Positions 15,901-23,519 are shown, counted from the first letter of the stretch. The stretch is DNA of 37,616 bases from Pelotomaculum isophthalicicum JI (GCF_029478095.1 NZ_JAKOAV010000033.1:1-37616); one strand, 5' to 3'. The notes: generated from the letters alone by a model not told the origin. Made by a program: numbers and translations.

Positions 15901-18842
15901 AGATCATTATGGCCACCGCTACGAATAATGGAGTGCCTGTTGACCCGGTGATCACCAACGTTGACGACGCATCCATTACAAAATATACCTTCACCGGCCT
16001 GACCACCGGCCAGGGTTACTATTGCAAAATCGAAGCTTTCGACAGGGTCGGCAATGTAAGTGCCAATGGTCCATCCAGCACGATCTCGCCTGGAGCAGGC
16101 ACATACCTTTCCTGCGCCTACCTGACCACCATCAGCGGCACTCCCCCGTCATCCACCACCAGAGTTGCCATTGAGGGGAATAGCGGTGTGCCGCTAAGGC
16201 CCACGATTAAGCTGATCTTTTCCAATAACGTGGTCAACGACGGTGTTTGGGATAACAGCACCTATTCCAACAAGAACTGCATCAGCCTGCAGATTGCTTC
16301 CGGTGAAAATGCTGGACAAAGTGTGCCTGTTAACGTGTTCAGGATACCGGACCTTGAAACGGCCAGTACGCCGAAAGACACGATTAATTTCCAAGAAAGA
16401 AACAATATTTTCGTATCTCCCTTAAATGATCTGACGCCCGGCGTACAGTATAAAATCATTATCAGCGGTAATCTAATAGCCAAAAATACTGATCGCGGCC
16501 CCATGGGATACGAACGCGACATCCTCTTTACTACGGCACCCGCTGTTACCGGCGACGTGACCGTCGCCGCCGGCAGTAAAGACTTGCTGATCACCGGCGG
16601 CACACCTTCCGGTACTACGGTGACGGTTCCCGGCAGCGTTACGGACGCGACGATTAACGTATCGGCGTTTTTGGGCGCCCCGGCGGGTGGTACGGTAACG
16701 ACCAGCGCGCTGCCGGCGGTTACGATAAATGCCAACACCACAATTAACGCGAGTCCGGTACAGGTACAAATCCCGGCTGGAGTTACAATCAGCGCTCCTG
16801 CGTCCTGGGACGGCACCATCAACGTGCCCACCGTCAAGCCCAACAACTCCGTGGCGGTGACGGCCGACCAAGGCAGGACCGCGACGGTGAATGCCGCCGT
16901 CGAGATCGGTTTCGGAGATATTCCGCTGACCTTCGATAATGCAGTTAAGATAATCATTCCCGGACAGGCTAGGAAAGACGCCGGATACGTCAGGGGCATC
17001 ACCTTTACCAAGATCAGCACGGTCATGGCCGAGAACACGCAAGCCGCCGGAGATGCGCTGCCGGCCGGCGGGGACGGCAAAATTGACGACGGCTCAGATC
17101 TCGTGATCTGGACCAAGCACTTCACCCGGTTCGTCACATATACCCAAACCAACTCCGATAGCGGCAGCAGTACTGACACAGGTCCTCCCACCTGGCCGAG
17201 CGGCAGCACTTTAACCGGTGAGAAGGTCGGCTCCGATGTGGACCTCAGCTGGACTCCAGCCGTTGATGACATGGGTATAATCGGCTACAAGATTTATATG
17301 GACGGAGGCAAGATCGCAGAAGTAGGCAGCAGCCCCAGGCTCTATAAAGTCACCAATGTCCAGGGGCCGCATACGTTCAAGGTGGAGGCGGGCGACAACG
17401 CCGGCCACTGGAGCACGGACGGCCCGGAAAAATATGTGACCGGGACGGGCGATAAACCGCTGAATTTTGTAAGCGCCCTGACCACTCTCACCGGCAGTAC
17501 CTCCAGCTTCACCGATGAGATTGAAGGGAAATCTAACGTACCAGTCAAGCCCGTGATCAGACTCGTCTTTGACAAGAACGTTACTACCGAGTTAATCTGG
17601 CCCGCCAACGAGCAGTGTTTTACCATGCAGGACAGCAATGGTGTTAGCGTACAAATCAGCGTTACTCATGTAAGAAATGATGTTAACTTTGATGAAAGAC
17701 AGCACGTGTATATCACCCCGGTAAGTAACCTTACCCCAGGTAAGACGTACAAAATCATCATCAGCAAGAATCTGGTCGCCAACAACGGCAACACCTTGGG
17801 CAGCGACGTGACCATCAACTTCACCGTTGCGGGAGGTACCTCACCTCCCGACGATATCCCTGTTCTCGACCCCGACGCCCCCGTCTACACCACCGGCAGC
17901 GGTTCGGTTGACCCGGCCCTCGGGGCGGCGGTGGGCCTGGGTGATAAAGCCAGAGTGATCATACCTAAAAACGCACTTAAAGAAACATCTTCAGTTACAG
18001 TAACCGTCAAGGAGGTGACCTCGCCCCCGGCGGCTCCTTCCGGCTTCAAGATCGCCGGCAAGGTTTACGAGTTCACCGTAGGCGACCAGTCCACCTATAC
18101 TTTTAATTCCAACGTCGCCATCACCCTGAGCTTTGACCCGGCGGCCATCGGTCCAGACGAAACAGCGGCCGTGTATTACTACGACGAGTCACAGAAAAAT
18201 TGGGTCAGCCTCGGCGGCACGATAACCGGCAATACCGTTACCGTACAGGTGAACCACTTCACCAAATTCGCCGTGTTCGCCGTGAAGAAGACGGAAGTTC
18301 CCGTGGTCGCGCCGGGCACCCTGACCGACATCGCCGGCCACTGGGCCGAAGCCAATATCAGGAAACTGGTGGAACTGGGTGCGGTCAGCGGCTACCCCAA
18401 CGGCACCTTCAAGCCGGACAACACCATCACCAGGGCCGAGTTCGCCACCGTGCTGGTGAAGGCCTTCAAGCTCGACCTCAGGAACGGCAGGGTGTTTCAA
18501 GACACCGCCGCGCACTGGGCCAAGGACTACATTTCCACGGCGGCTGTCTTCGGCATTGTCAGTGGCTACGAGGACGGCAGCTTCGGACCGGACGACCTGA
18601 TCACCCGCGAGCAGATGACCGTGATGATTGTCAAGGCCGCGAAGCCGGAAGCGGTGAATGAGGAAGCCACGTTCGCGGACAGCGATGGCATCTCTGTCTG
18701 GGCCAAGTCCGCTGTCGCCACGGCGGTCAAGTACGGGATCATGAAGGGTTATCCGGATAACACCTTCCAGCCCCAGGGCAGTGCCAAAAGGGCCGAGGCC
18801 GTGACGGTGATAGTCAACGCCCTACGCCTGCAGATCCACTGA
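12957..18842 (+). CDS. giant S-layer-anchored SBBP/FN3/Ig-like surface protein
   Basis: 1961 residues from TTG 12957, about 8 nt after AAAGGAAGTG; a signal peptide (LIIGLLTAALLCLGGTFALA) follows at once. Order of modules: DUF7948-like N-terminal domain with VPFLPNEGQ (30-245); about eight SBBP beta-propeller repeats marked by STYLGG and GNVYVAG (250-735); three FN3 domains starting near 741, 846 and 942; a Big_5 Ig-like domain (1049-1190); a Val/Thr-rich beta domain (1197-1400); a fourth FN3 (1406); a second Big_5 (1501-1630); a ZU5-like domain (1640-1770); and three SLH domains (1788-1961: AGHWAEANIRKL, TAAHWAKDYIS, ISVWAKSAVA). SLH domains bind pyruvylated wall polymers. Likely an S-layer or adhesin/stalk protein. 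Confidence 0.9.
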   Translation: MRFRKLIIGLLTAALLCLGGTFALAGSAVTAAAGGATPEMQAKMASVQVPFLPNEGQIKDERVKFYAGTFAGTVFVTNDGLTYALPKGEDGGWAVREEFAGARALAPAPVGEPGASVNYYLGDDSGKWRTNLPSYGMITLGEVYDKISVNLKAHGDNVEKIFTVAPGGDPAAIAVKVTGADKLTVNDRGELELSTKLGTVEMTRPSAYQEIGGQRVEVNVAYVVNGGSYGFELGEYNRACPLVIDPLLGSTFLGGSGAETGYCIALDKYGYVYVAGTTKSPTFPGASQGFGNTQIDTANGDMFVAKMSPDLTRLLAATYLGGSAADSINNTGNCLAVAPSGEVYLTGYTMSPDFPHPGGAYQGYVDTHSSSDIFVARLSGDLSQLKSATYLGGADNDRPNAIGIDSQGNVFVAGTTYMDGNLPTTSSAYQQAHKATTAITDGFISKFSPDLSELRASTYLGGAAATTIYCMSIDSSDNVYVAGNTVYNASKNLPVTPGAYNQVKNTNANLQSFVSELDNNLANLLASTYLGTGSGGETLVSIALGKDAGGNTVVYAGGYTTETDFVSAGPGYASAYQTGSNGVNEMFIAELNGGLTQRLAATYLGTSVADTLRKIVLDSGGNLYIEGTSSSPSSYPCSAGAYSTARNGTSGTDIVISRMKGDLTRTASDPSGLLASTYFGGANSNDTPYDMTLDAWGNVYLTGLPAASGFPITTGACQPSLSGASDAFVAKFTGDLTHDGPADTTAPVWVDGGSLTVSNVTYSGLTLTWTPASDNVGVTGYQIYQDGAVAYTVSSATYTQAGGLVQYNLTGLNSSATYNFRVEAVDAGNNWSTGGPTANASTPAEPDTTPPYWTNGSLTPSGITKNSVSLTWSDAQDNVGVAGYQIIGSGSVVATVYGDTTYNITGLTASTPYTFRVQAFDALGNYSTDGPSVDVTTAADVDIVPPFWPIDGKLSYVSLSDTSIRISWPAATDNGSGLAGYKIIMATATNNGVPVDPVITNVDDASITKYTFTGLTTGQGYYCKIEAFDRVGNVSANGPSSTISPGAGTYLSCAYLTTISGTPPSSTTRVAIEGNSGVPLRPTIKLIFSNNVVNDGVWDNSTYSNKNCISLQIASGENAGQSVPVNVFRIPDLETASTPKDTINFQERNNIFVSPLNDLTPGVQYKIIISGNLIAKNTDRGPMGYERDILFTTAPAVTGDVTVAAGSKDLLITGGTPSGTTVTVPGSVTDATINVSAFLGAPAGGTVTTSALPAVTINANTTINASPVQVQIPAGVTISAPASWDGTINVPTVKPNNSVAVTADQGRTATVNAAVEIGFGDIPLTFDNAVKIIIPGQARKDAGYVRGITFTKISTVMAENTQAAGDALPAGGDGKIDDGSDLVIWTKHFTRFVTYTQTNSDSGSSTDTGPPTWPSGSTLTGEKVGSDVDLSWTPAVDDMGIIGYKIYMDGGKIAEVGSSPRLYKVTNVQGPHTFKVEAGDNAGHWSTDGPEKYVTGTGDKPLNFVSALTTLTGSTSSFTDEIEGKSNVPVKPVIRLVFDKNVTTELIWPANEQCFTMQDSNGVSVQISVTHVRNDVNFDERQHVYITPVSNLTPGKTYKIIISKNLVANNGNTLGSDVTINFTVAGGTSPPDDIPVLDPDAPVYTTGSGSVDPALGAAVGLGDKARVIIPKNALKETSSVTVTVKEVTSPPAAPSGFKIAGKVYEFTVGDQSTYTFNSNVAITLSFDPAAIGPDETAAVYYYDESQKNWVSLGGTITGNTVTVQVNHFTKFAVFAVKKTEVPVVAPGTLTDIAGHWAEANIRKLVELGAVSGYPNGTFKPDNTITRAEFATVLVKAFKLDLRNGRVFQDTAAHWAKDYISTAAVFGIVSGYEDGSFGPDDLITREQMTVMIVKAAKPEAVNEEATFADSDGISVWAKSAVATAVKYGIMKGYPDNTFQPQGSAKRAEAVTVIVNALRLQIH

Positions 18843-18885
18843 GCACAGGCAGGCGGCGCTGAGGCCGGATTGAATTAAAATGCAG

Positions 18886-18925
18886 GCAGAGGGAATCCTT
18901 ACGGGTTCCCTCTGCTTTAAAGTTT
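18886..18925 (+). terminator. terminator after the giant SLH protein
   Basis: GCAGAGGGAA (18886-18895) pairs with TTCCCTCTGC (18906-18915), followed by TTTAAAGTTTT. Confidence 0.85.
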
Positions 18926-18978
18926 TCAGACTTATTATAAATAATAACACTTTTTCTAGGATTATGACTATCCATACC

Positions 18979-19007
18979 GTGACAACTCGTTTAAGAATGG
19001 ATAAAAT
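18979..19007 (+). promoter_or_regulatory. promoter of the hicBA operon
   Basis: -35 GTGACA (18979-18984), 17 bp, -10 TAAAAT (19002-19007). HicB proteins usually autorepress such promoters; no clear operator palindrome was found. Confidence 0.6.
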
Positions 19008-19041
19008 ATAATCAACAATGATGAAGAACGAGGTGACCACA

Positions 19042-19263
19042 GTGACTCAACAGTATTGTGCCCGTTTGATCCCCGAAAATGATGGCCGTTGGACAGTCGA
19101 GGTTCCGGCCCTTCCCGGATGTGTAACGTGGGGTAACACGAGGGAGGAAGCATTAGAGCGTATCAAAGAGGCCGTAGAACTATATTTAGAAGTGCTAAAA
19201 GAAGAGGGGAAACCCATCCCTGCTGACAAAAGCATTTTTACAAAAATAGAGGTAGCCATATGA
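19042..19263 (+). CDS. hicB: HicB-type antitoxin
   Basis: 73 residues from GTG 19042, which has a well-placed GAGGTG SD; ATG 19018 or 19021 would add 7-8 residues. The core GRWTVEVPALPGCVTWGNT and EEALERIKEAVELYLE matches the partly degraded RNase-H-like HicB fold. It is a short HicB without an obvious C-terminal DNA-binding domain. It precedes hicA and overlaps it by 4 bp; this antitoxin-first order is common outside Enterobacteria. Confidence 0.85.
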   Translation: MTQQYCARLIPENDGRWTVEVPALPGCVTWGNTREEALERIKEAVELYLEVLKEEGKPIPADKSIFTKIEVAI

Positions 19264-19490
19264 GCCACCTTCCCCAAATTACCGGCCTGGAGCTTATCCG
19301 GGCTTTACAACGGATTGGGTTCTATGTGCATAGAAAGAAGGGCAGTCACCGTTTTCTATATCATCGAGAAGATCACTCACGGCTAGCAATTGTGGCTGTG
19401 CATAAAGGAGAGACCATTCCACCTGGTACTCTCACTACAATATTGCGTACAGCCAAAATTACTTTAGATGAACTAAGAAATAATATATAA
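19260..19490 (+). CDS. hicA: HicA-type mRNA interferase toxin
   Basis: 76 residues. A dsRBD-like fold is implied by the pattern GLELIRALQRIGFYVHRKKGSHRFLY, with the catalytic His in GSHRF, then VPVH-like AVHKGETIPPGTL and a C-terminal TLDELR helix. HicA toxins cleave mRNA and are neutralised by HicB. The gene appears intact. Confidence 0.9.
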   Translation: MSHLPQITGLELIRALQRIGFYVHRKKGSHRFLYHREDHSRLAIVAVHKGETIPPGTLTTILRTAKITLDELRNNI

Positions 19491-19585
19491 AATCACATCT
19501 ATTAACAACTGGCCGGTAACGGCTGCAAAAGAATAAAAATATGCCCCGGTTCATGGTAATAAGCATAGTATGGGGGAAAAGGGAA

Positions 19586-21121
19586 ATGAGATTGAAAATG
19601 AGATTCAAACCACTGATTGTTGTTTTATGCACCATTATAATGCTTTTGCAGGGCGCGGTGTTCGGCCTGGCTGCCTTCGCTGAAGGCGGCAAAGGCACCG
19701 GCGGCGGCACCGGGGGCGGTAAAAACCTGCCGCTCATTACCGAGTGCGGCGTGTATAGTTACGACCCCGGCAGCAACACCACCCCGCCCGGCCCTATTGG
19801 AGAAAAACTCACCGCGGCGCCCTGGAAGCTCACCCGGGTGCCTTATGTCTTTGACGAAAATGTGGCCATCGGGATCAAATTTGCCACCAACGTCGCGGTG
19901 GACGCCCGCTTTAGCAAAAACCAAAACGTATTTCAACTGCTGGACGCCTCCAATAAAAGCGTCGGCATCAAAGTCAGCCGGGCGGGCGACGGCACTCCTT
20001 CGGACAAAAATAGAAACTACCTCTTTGTGGCGCCCCAGTTTCCTTTGCAGCCGTCCAGTTCTTACAAGATTATCGTCGGCCCGGCCCTGACCAGCAACAA
20101 CGGCATGTCGGCGGGCGTGCAGCAGGAAGTGGATTTTACCACCGCTTCCGGTAAACCGGCGCCCGCCCCCGCCAATTCCACCACCGGCTCGGCCATGGTT
20201 AACCCGGCGGGCGGCGGGACGGTGGGCTTGGGTGGTGATGCCAAGGTGGTGATCCCCGCCAACGCGCTTAACGGCGCCGATCCTGTGGCAGTTAGCGTGC
20301 GCAAGGCGGACACGCCCCCGGCGGCTCCTGCGGATGCCAAAAAGGCCGGTGACGTATTCGAGTGCACGGTGGGGGGGAAATCCGCTTACACCTTTGCCAA
20401 GAATGTCACCCTGACCCTCGGCTTCAACCCGGCAGTGGTTGACGCGGGTGAAAGCCCGGCTATTTTCGCCTACGATGAGGCGGCTGGCAAGTGGGTCAAC
20501 CTCGGCGGCGCCGTGGCAGGCTCAGATATCTCCGCGCAGGTGAACCACTTTGCCAAGTTCGCCGTGTTTGCCGTGGCGAAGGCGTCCAGTCCGGGAACCT
20601 TCAGCGATACCGCCGGCAACTGGGCGGAAGCAAGCATCAAGAAACTGGTGGAATTGAAGGTGACCAGCGGCTACCCCGACGGCAGCTTTAAGCCCGATGC
20701 CACCATTACCAGGGCGGAATTCGCCACCATGCTGGTAAAAGCGTTCAACCTGGCGCCCCAAAGCGGCAAAATTTTCAGCGATACAAGGAATCACTGGGCC
20801 AAAGACAACATCGCCACGGCAGTGTCCCACGGGATTGCTGGCGGTTACGACGAAGATACCTTCGGGCCGGACGACCTAATCACCCGCGAGCAGATGGCCG
20901 CGATGATCGTCAAGGCCGCCAGGCTTACCACGCTATATTCCCAGGGAACATCCTTCGCGGACAGCGCGGACATTTCTCCCTGGGCCACCGGGGATGTGGC
21001 CGTGGCGGTACGAAACGGCGTGATTAGCGGGTATCCTGGCAATACCTTCCTGCCGCAGGGCCAGGCTACCAGGGCCGAGGCGGCCACAGTGATCATGAAC
21101 GCCCTCAAGCTGCCCAGATAA
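19586..21121 (+). CDS. SLH-domain surface protein with Big_5 and ZU5-like domains
   Basis: 511 residues from ATG 19586 (upstream GGGGGAAAAGGGAA; ATG 19541 and 19598 are alternatives). The signal peptide (LIVVLCTIIMLLQGAVFGLA) ends at AFA. A Gly-rich stretch is followed by a Big_5-type Ig-like domain (about 45-185; FATNVAVDARFSKNQNVF, LQPSSSYKIIVGPAL), a ZU5-like domain (190-345; GGGTVGLGGDAKVVIPANAL) and three SLH repeats (350-511; AGNWAEASIKKL, RNHWAKDNIAT, ISPWATGDVAV). The last 320 residues parallel the C-terminus of the giant protein at 12957, so the two probably share an ancestor. No Moco-type leader precedes it. Confidence 0.85.
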   Translation: MRLKMRFKPLIVVLCTIIMLLQGAVFGLAAFAEGGKGTGGGTGGGKNLPLITECGVYSYDPGSNTTPPGPIGEKLTAAPWKLTRVPYVFDENVAIGIKFATNVAVDARFSKNQNVFQLLDASNKSVGIKVSRAGDGTPSDKNRNYLFVAPQFPLQPSSSYKIIVGPALTSNNGMSAGVQQEVDFTTASGKPAPAPANSTTGSAMVNPAGGGTVGLGGDAKVVIPANALNGADPVAVSVRKADTPPAAPADAKKAGDVFECTVGGKSAYTFAKNVTLTLGFNPAVVDAGESPAIFAYDEAAGKWVNLGGAVAGSDISAQVNHFAKFAVFAVAKASSPGTFSDTAGNWAEASIKKLVELKVTSGYPDGSFKPDATITRAEFATMLVKAFNLAPQSGKIFSDTRNHWAKDNIATAVSHGIAGGYDEDTFGPDDLITREQMAAMIVKAARLTTLYSQGTSFADSADISPWATGDVAVAVRNGVISGYPGNTFLPQGQATRAEAATVIMNALKLPR

Positions 21122-21163
21122 GCAGAACGATATTGATAAAAAAAATTGCAAACTGGCAGGAAA

Positions 21164-21191
21164 TTGTTTGTTGGTGTTGAATAAGTATATT
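21164..21191 (+). promoter_or_regulatory. promoter for the second tandem riboswitch/Cys-rich locus
   Basis: -35 TTGTTT (21164-21169), 16 bp, -10 TATATT (21186-21191). Homologous to the promoter at 2815. Confidence 0.6.
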
Positions 21192-21200
21192 GTGTGAAAG

Positions 21201-21300
21201 AATCTCCGAGCTTGGCATACCTAAGCAAACAAGGTACGGTAGCCAAGCCGTTAGGGTACGGATGGGAAACCCCCGTACCTCCCGGTGCGGAAAGGAGGAG
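21201..21300 (+). promoter_or_regulatory. Moco-type riboswitch aptamer, copy 7 (first of tandem pair)
   Basis: P1 UCUCC (21203-21207) with GGAGG (21294-21298). The receptor arm GCUUGG...CCAAGC covaries with GCCUGG...CCAGGC of copy 2. Hairpin GUACGG/CCGUAC with a GGGAAACC apex. AAAGGA can pair with UCCUUU in the terminator loop. Confidence 0.75.
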
Positions 21301-21311
21301 TTTTTAGAAAG

Positions 21312-21353
21312 AAAGCTTTGTCCTTTTTTACAGCGGGCAAAGCTTTTATTTTT
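21312..21353 (+). terminator. terminator of riboswitch copy 7
   Basis: AAGCTTTGTCC (21313-21323) with GGGCAAAGCTT (21335-21345), then TTATTTTTA. Confidence 0.85.
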
Positions 21354-21372
21354 ACTCAGGAATTCTTTATAC

Positions 21373-21472
21373 TACTCTCCGAGCCTAAAGACCTAAAGCT
21401 TTTGAGCCATGGTTTTCGGCCGGCAGGGCGTACCGGGAAACCAGTATACCTTCCATTGCGAGAAGGAGAGTT
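21373..21472 (+). promoter_or_regulatory. Moco-type riboswitch aptamer, copy 8 (second of tandem pair)
   Basis: P1 ACUCUCC (21374-21380) with GGAGAGU (21465-21471). Receptor arm CCUAAAGCUUUUGAGCCAUGG, then the CCGGGAAACC apex. GCGAGAA complements TTTTCGC in the terminator with one G-U. Closely similar to copies 3 and 5. Confidence 0.75.
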
Positions 21473-21485
21473 TTGACCTGGCTGC

Positions 21486-21538
21486 TGTGCCGGGCAAACT
21501 TTGTATTTTCGCAAAGCTTGCCCGGCATTGCTTTTTAG
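21486..21538 (+). terminator. terminator of riboswitch copy 8
   Basis: TGCCGGGC (21488-21495) with GCCCGGCA (21520-21527), inner AACTTTG/CAAAG, then CTTTTTAG. Confidence 0.85.
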
Positions 21539-21584
21539 CGGGGTTGAGATAAATAATTCAAAAAGGGGTGAAGAGTTTACTATC

Positions 21585-21821
21585 ATGGATACAAGGGAAG
21601 TGTTATCAAAAAGCATGGAGGAAACGGGTGGGGCAAAATGTTTTCCAGGAGACAACAGCATTAACGCGACCGTGGTTTTCGCCACATCCTGTTCGTTTTA
21701 CAAGGATGATGTTGAAGAGGAAATCTACCTGGAAGGCGTGCTGACCTGCTACAACTGCCGCTACCGCAGGTGGACGCGCCCCGGATTCAGTTGTTTCAAG
21801 AACTTTCCGGTTATGCTCTGA
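21585..21821 (+). CDS. small Cys-rich conserved protein, copy B
   Basis: 78 residues from ATG 21585 with SD AGGGGTGA. Paralogue of the protein at 5301: the N-terminus (REVLSKSMEETGGAKCFPGD) and the CYNCRYRRWTRPGFSCFKNF block are shared. Five Cys are present. Copy B has lost about 10 residues in the middle compared with copy A. Here it follows the tandem riboswitches directly, without the HdrD-like gene found at the first locus. Family not recognised; a cytoplasmic metal or cofactor role is inferred only from Cys content and regulation. Confidence 0.65.
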   Translation: MDTREVLSKSMEETGGAKCFPGDNSINATVVFATSCSFYKDDVEEEIYLEGVLTCYNCRYRRWTRPGFSCFKNFPVML

Positions 21822-21950
21822 CACTTAATAATTATTTACATGTCGAATGAATTAAAACATATAAGTATTAATTAGAATGACTTTTGATAATATGCAATGA
21901 TTGCAGCGTATTCGTATAATACGAACGGAAGAGGGAGGTTTTTCGGTAAA

Positions 21951-22700
21951 GTGCGAATAATTGTGTGTATTGACGACACCGACAATATCGACAGCGACTG
22001 GGGAACAGGAGAACTGGCGGCTAAAATATCGGAGACCATGGAAGAACTGGGGTGGGGAAAGAGCTACGGGGTGACCCGGCACCAGTTGCTTGTACACCCT
22101 GACATCCCGTACACATCCCACAATAGTTCAATGTGTTTTGAAGCCGAAATAGCTGAACCTTATCTTGATGTTCTAATCGATTTCGCTTCAGATTTTTTGT
22201 CTCAGGAAAGCGCTGAAGGATCGGACCCCGGCCTGTGCGTTGCCGTGCCTGAACGGTTAAGCAAGCCCGGGCTCCTGATCGATTTTGGCCGCAAAGCCAA
22301 GGAAACCGTTGTAAGCAAACAGGAAGCTTATAATCTTGCCCAACAGCTTGGGATACACCTGTCTGAGCACGGCGGCGACGGCCAAGGCGTGATCGGGGCG
22401 CTGGCCGGGGCGGGACTGCGCCTGAGCGGCAACGACGGCCGCTTGAGGGGTAAACTTAAAATAAAAAATGCAAGCGGCGTGATCAGCGTCCGCGACATCA
22501 TCTCCCAAACCTGTGTTGACGTGGTGAGAGTTCTTGATGGGGCGGCGCTGAATAATGATGAGACGGTCAGGCTGGGGAAGACGGTAAAGCCTGTTTTGCT
22601 GGAAGGCAAGTTTGTACTGTTTGTATTCCCCGCCGGCGCGGAAGAGAAAATAGACGCCCTGTGGCAAACATGTACCAAAGAGCAGTTAAGAAAATATTAA
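21951..22700 (+). CDS. TiaS N-terminal-domain-like protein
   Basis: 249 residues from GTG 21951 (SD GGGAGG; the frame is open back to 21897 but without a better start). It opens with IIVCIDDTDNIDSDWGTGEL, which matches the IDDTD nucleotide-binding start of TiaS, the archaeal tRNA-Ile2 agmatinylcytidine synthetase. The middle (HGGDGQGVIGALAGAGLRLSGNDGRLRGK) also fits such bacterial and methanogen stand-alone homologues. The RNA-binding and zinc domains of true TiaS are absent, so the substrate is unknown. It stands alone, with its end 32 bp from a convergent gene. Confidence 0.6.
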   Translation: MRIIVCIDDTDNIDSDWGTGELAAKISETMEELGWGKSYGVTRHQLLVHPDIPYTSHNSSMCFEAEIAEPYLDVLIDFASDFLSQESAEGSDPGLCVAVPERLSKPGLLIDFGRKAKETVVSKQEAYNLAQQLGIHLSEHGGDGQGVIGALAGAGLRLSGNDGRLRGKLKIKNASGVISVRDIISQTCVDVVRVLDGAALNNDETVRLGKTVKPVLLEGKFVLFVFPAGAEEKIDALWQTCTKEQLRKY

Positions 22701-22731
22701 TATGCTGATATATTCCGCCAAGCGGCGCGGT

Positions 22732-23316
22732 CTAACCCGCGGTCCTGAATGTTATCGTCACAGCTTGGCCGGAAGTGCTCTGGCCGAGAGTTTCGCCGGC
22801 CAATGACATCAGCCCCGGTGAAATGCTCAATGTGTAAGTTGTGCCTGGAGTAAGAGGATTTACAGGTTCGATATAAATATATTGTCTTAAGGAAAAATCA
22901 ACGGTGTCATCAACCTTTGTAACATTTAAAGGAACATTTTCATTGCGTTGAGAGACGAGAGTGAAGCTTTTTACGTTATTCTCCCAGACCTTGCTGTTTA
23001 CAACATTCTTATCAAATCTCAGGGTAAACTTTGGTTTTACGGGTACATTTGAGGCTCCCCGGACATCCCTGCCGCCTTCGGTTATTGAAATGAAATGCAA
23101 CGGCTTTCGACCCGGCGCTCCCGGCATTTCTTTACCGGCGCCGGCGGGAAAAGGACTTGTCGCCGGACCCGGCGCCGGTATGTTGATTACCTGTCCCGGG
23201 AAAATAAGGCCCGGGTCCGCTAACTGAGGATTGGCCGCGATCAAGGCGTCCAGGGTTACGCCGTATTTTTGAGCGATAAGAAATAAGGTTTCTCCCGCTT
23301 GCACAGTGTAATTCAA
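22732..23316 (-). CDS. LysM and Big_5 domain protein without signal peptide
   Basis: 194 residues from TTG 23316 (SD AAGGGGGT). Residues 1-48 are a LysM domain (YTVQAGETLFLIAQKYGV, IFPGQVINIP), which binds peptidoglycan N-acetylglucosamine. A Pro/Gly/Ala linker leads to the recurrent Ig-like module (RFDKNVVNSKVWENN, NENVPLNVTKVDDTVDFS, TPGTTYTLSISPGL). No signal peptide precedes LysM. That is typical of forespore or mother-cell spore-coat LysM proteins and also of proteins leaving by other routes; which applies here cannot be decided. Confidence 0.75.
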   Translation of the reverse strand: MNYTVQAGETLFLIAQKYGVTLDALIAANPQLADPGLIFPGQVINIPAPGPATSPFPAGAGKEMPGAPGRKPLHFISITEGGRDVRGASNVPVKPKFTLRFDKNVVNSKVWENNVKSFTLVSQRNENVPLNVTKVDDTVDFSLRQYIYIEPVNPLTPGTTYTLSISPGLMSLAGETLGQSTSGQAVTITFRTAG

Positions 23317-23444
23317 GATAAAACCCCCTTGCCGGATTGTTAAATGTTGTAATATTTTATGGCAAGGGTTCTAAATAGGTTACTATAACGAAACTGCGGC
23401 CTTACTTTAAGGTGAAAAAATTACCCAAAGCTGTGCGGGGTTTG

Positions 23445-23490
23445 ACGGAAAAAGAAAAAGGGACAAACCTCTTAAACGTTTGGATGTCCC
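23445..23490 (-). terminator. terminator of the mos-like operon
   Basis: On the minus strand GGGACA...TGTCCC with an inner AAAC/GTTT pairing is followed by TTTTTCTTTTT. Confidence 0.75.
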
Positions 23491-23519
23491 CGATGAATGT
23501 TCCTAAGAATGTATTCTGT

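Noticed and set aside
13197-17638. Several long minus-strand frames opposite the giant SLH gene (for example 16262-17272)
   Set aside because: They are shadows of a GC-rich, repeat-laden gene with clear domains on the plus strand; no SD and no recognisable domains.
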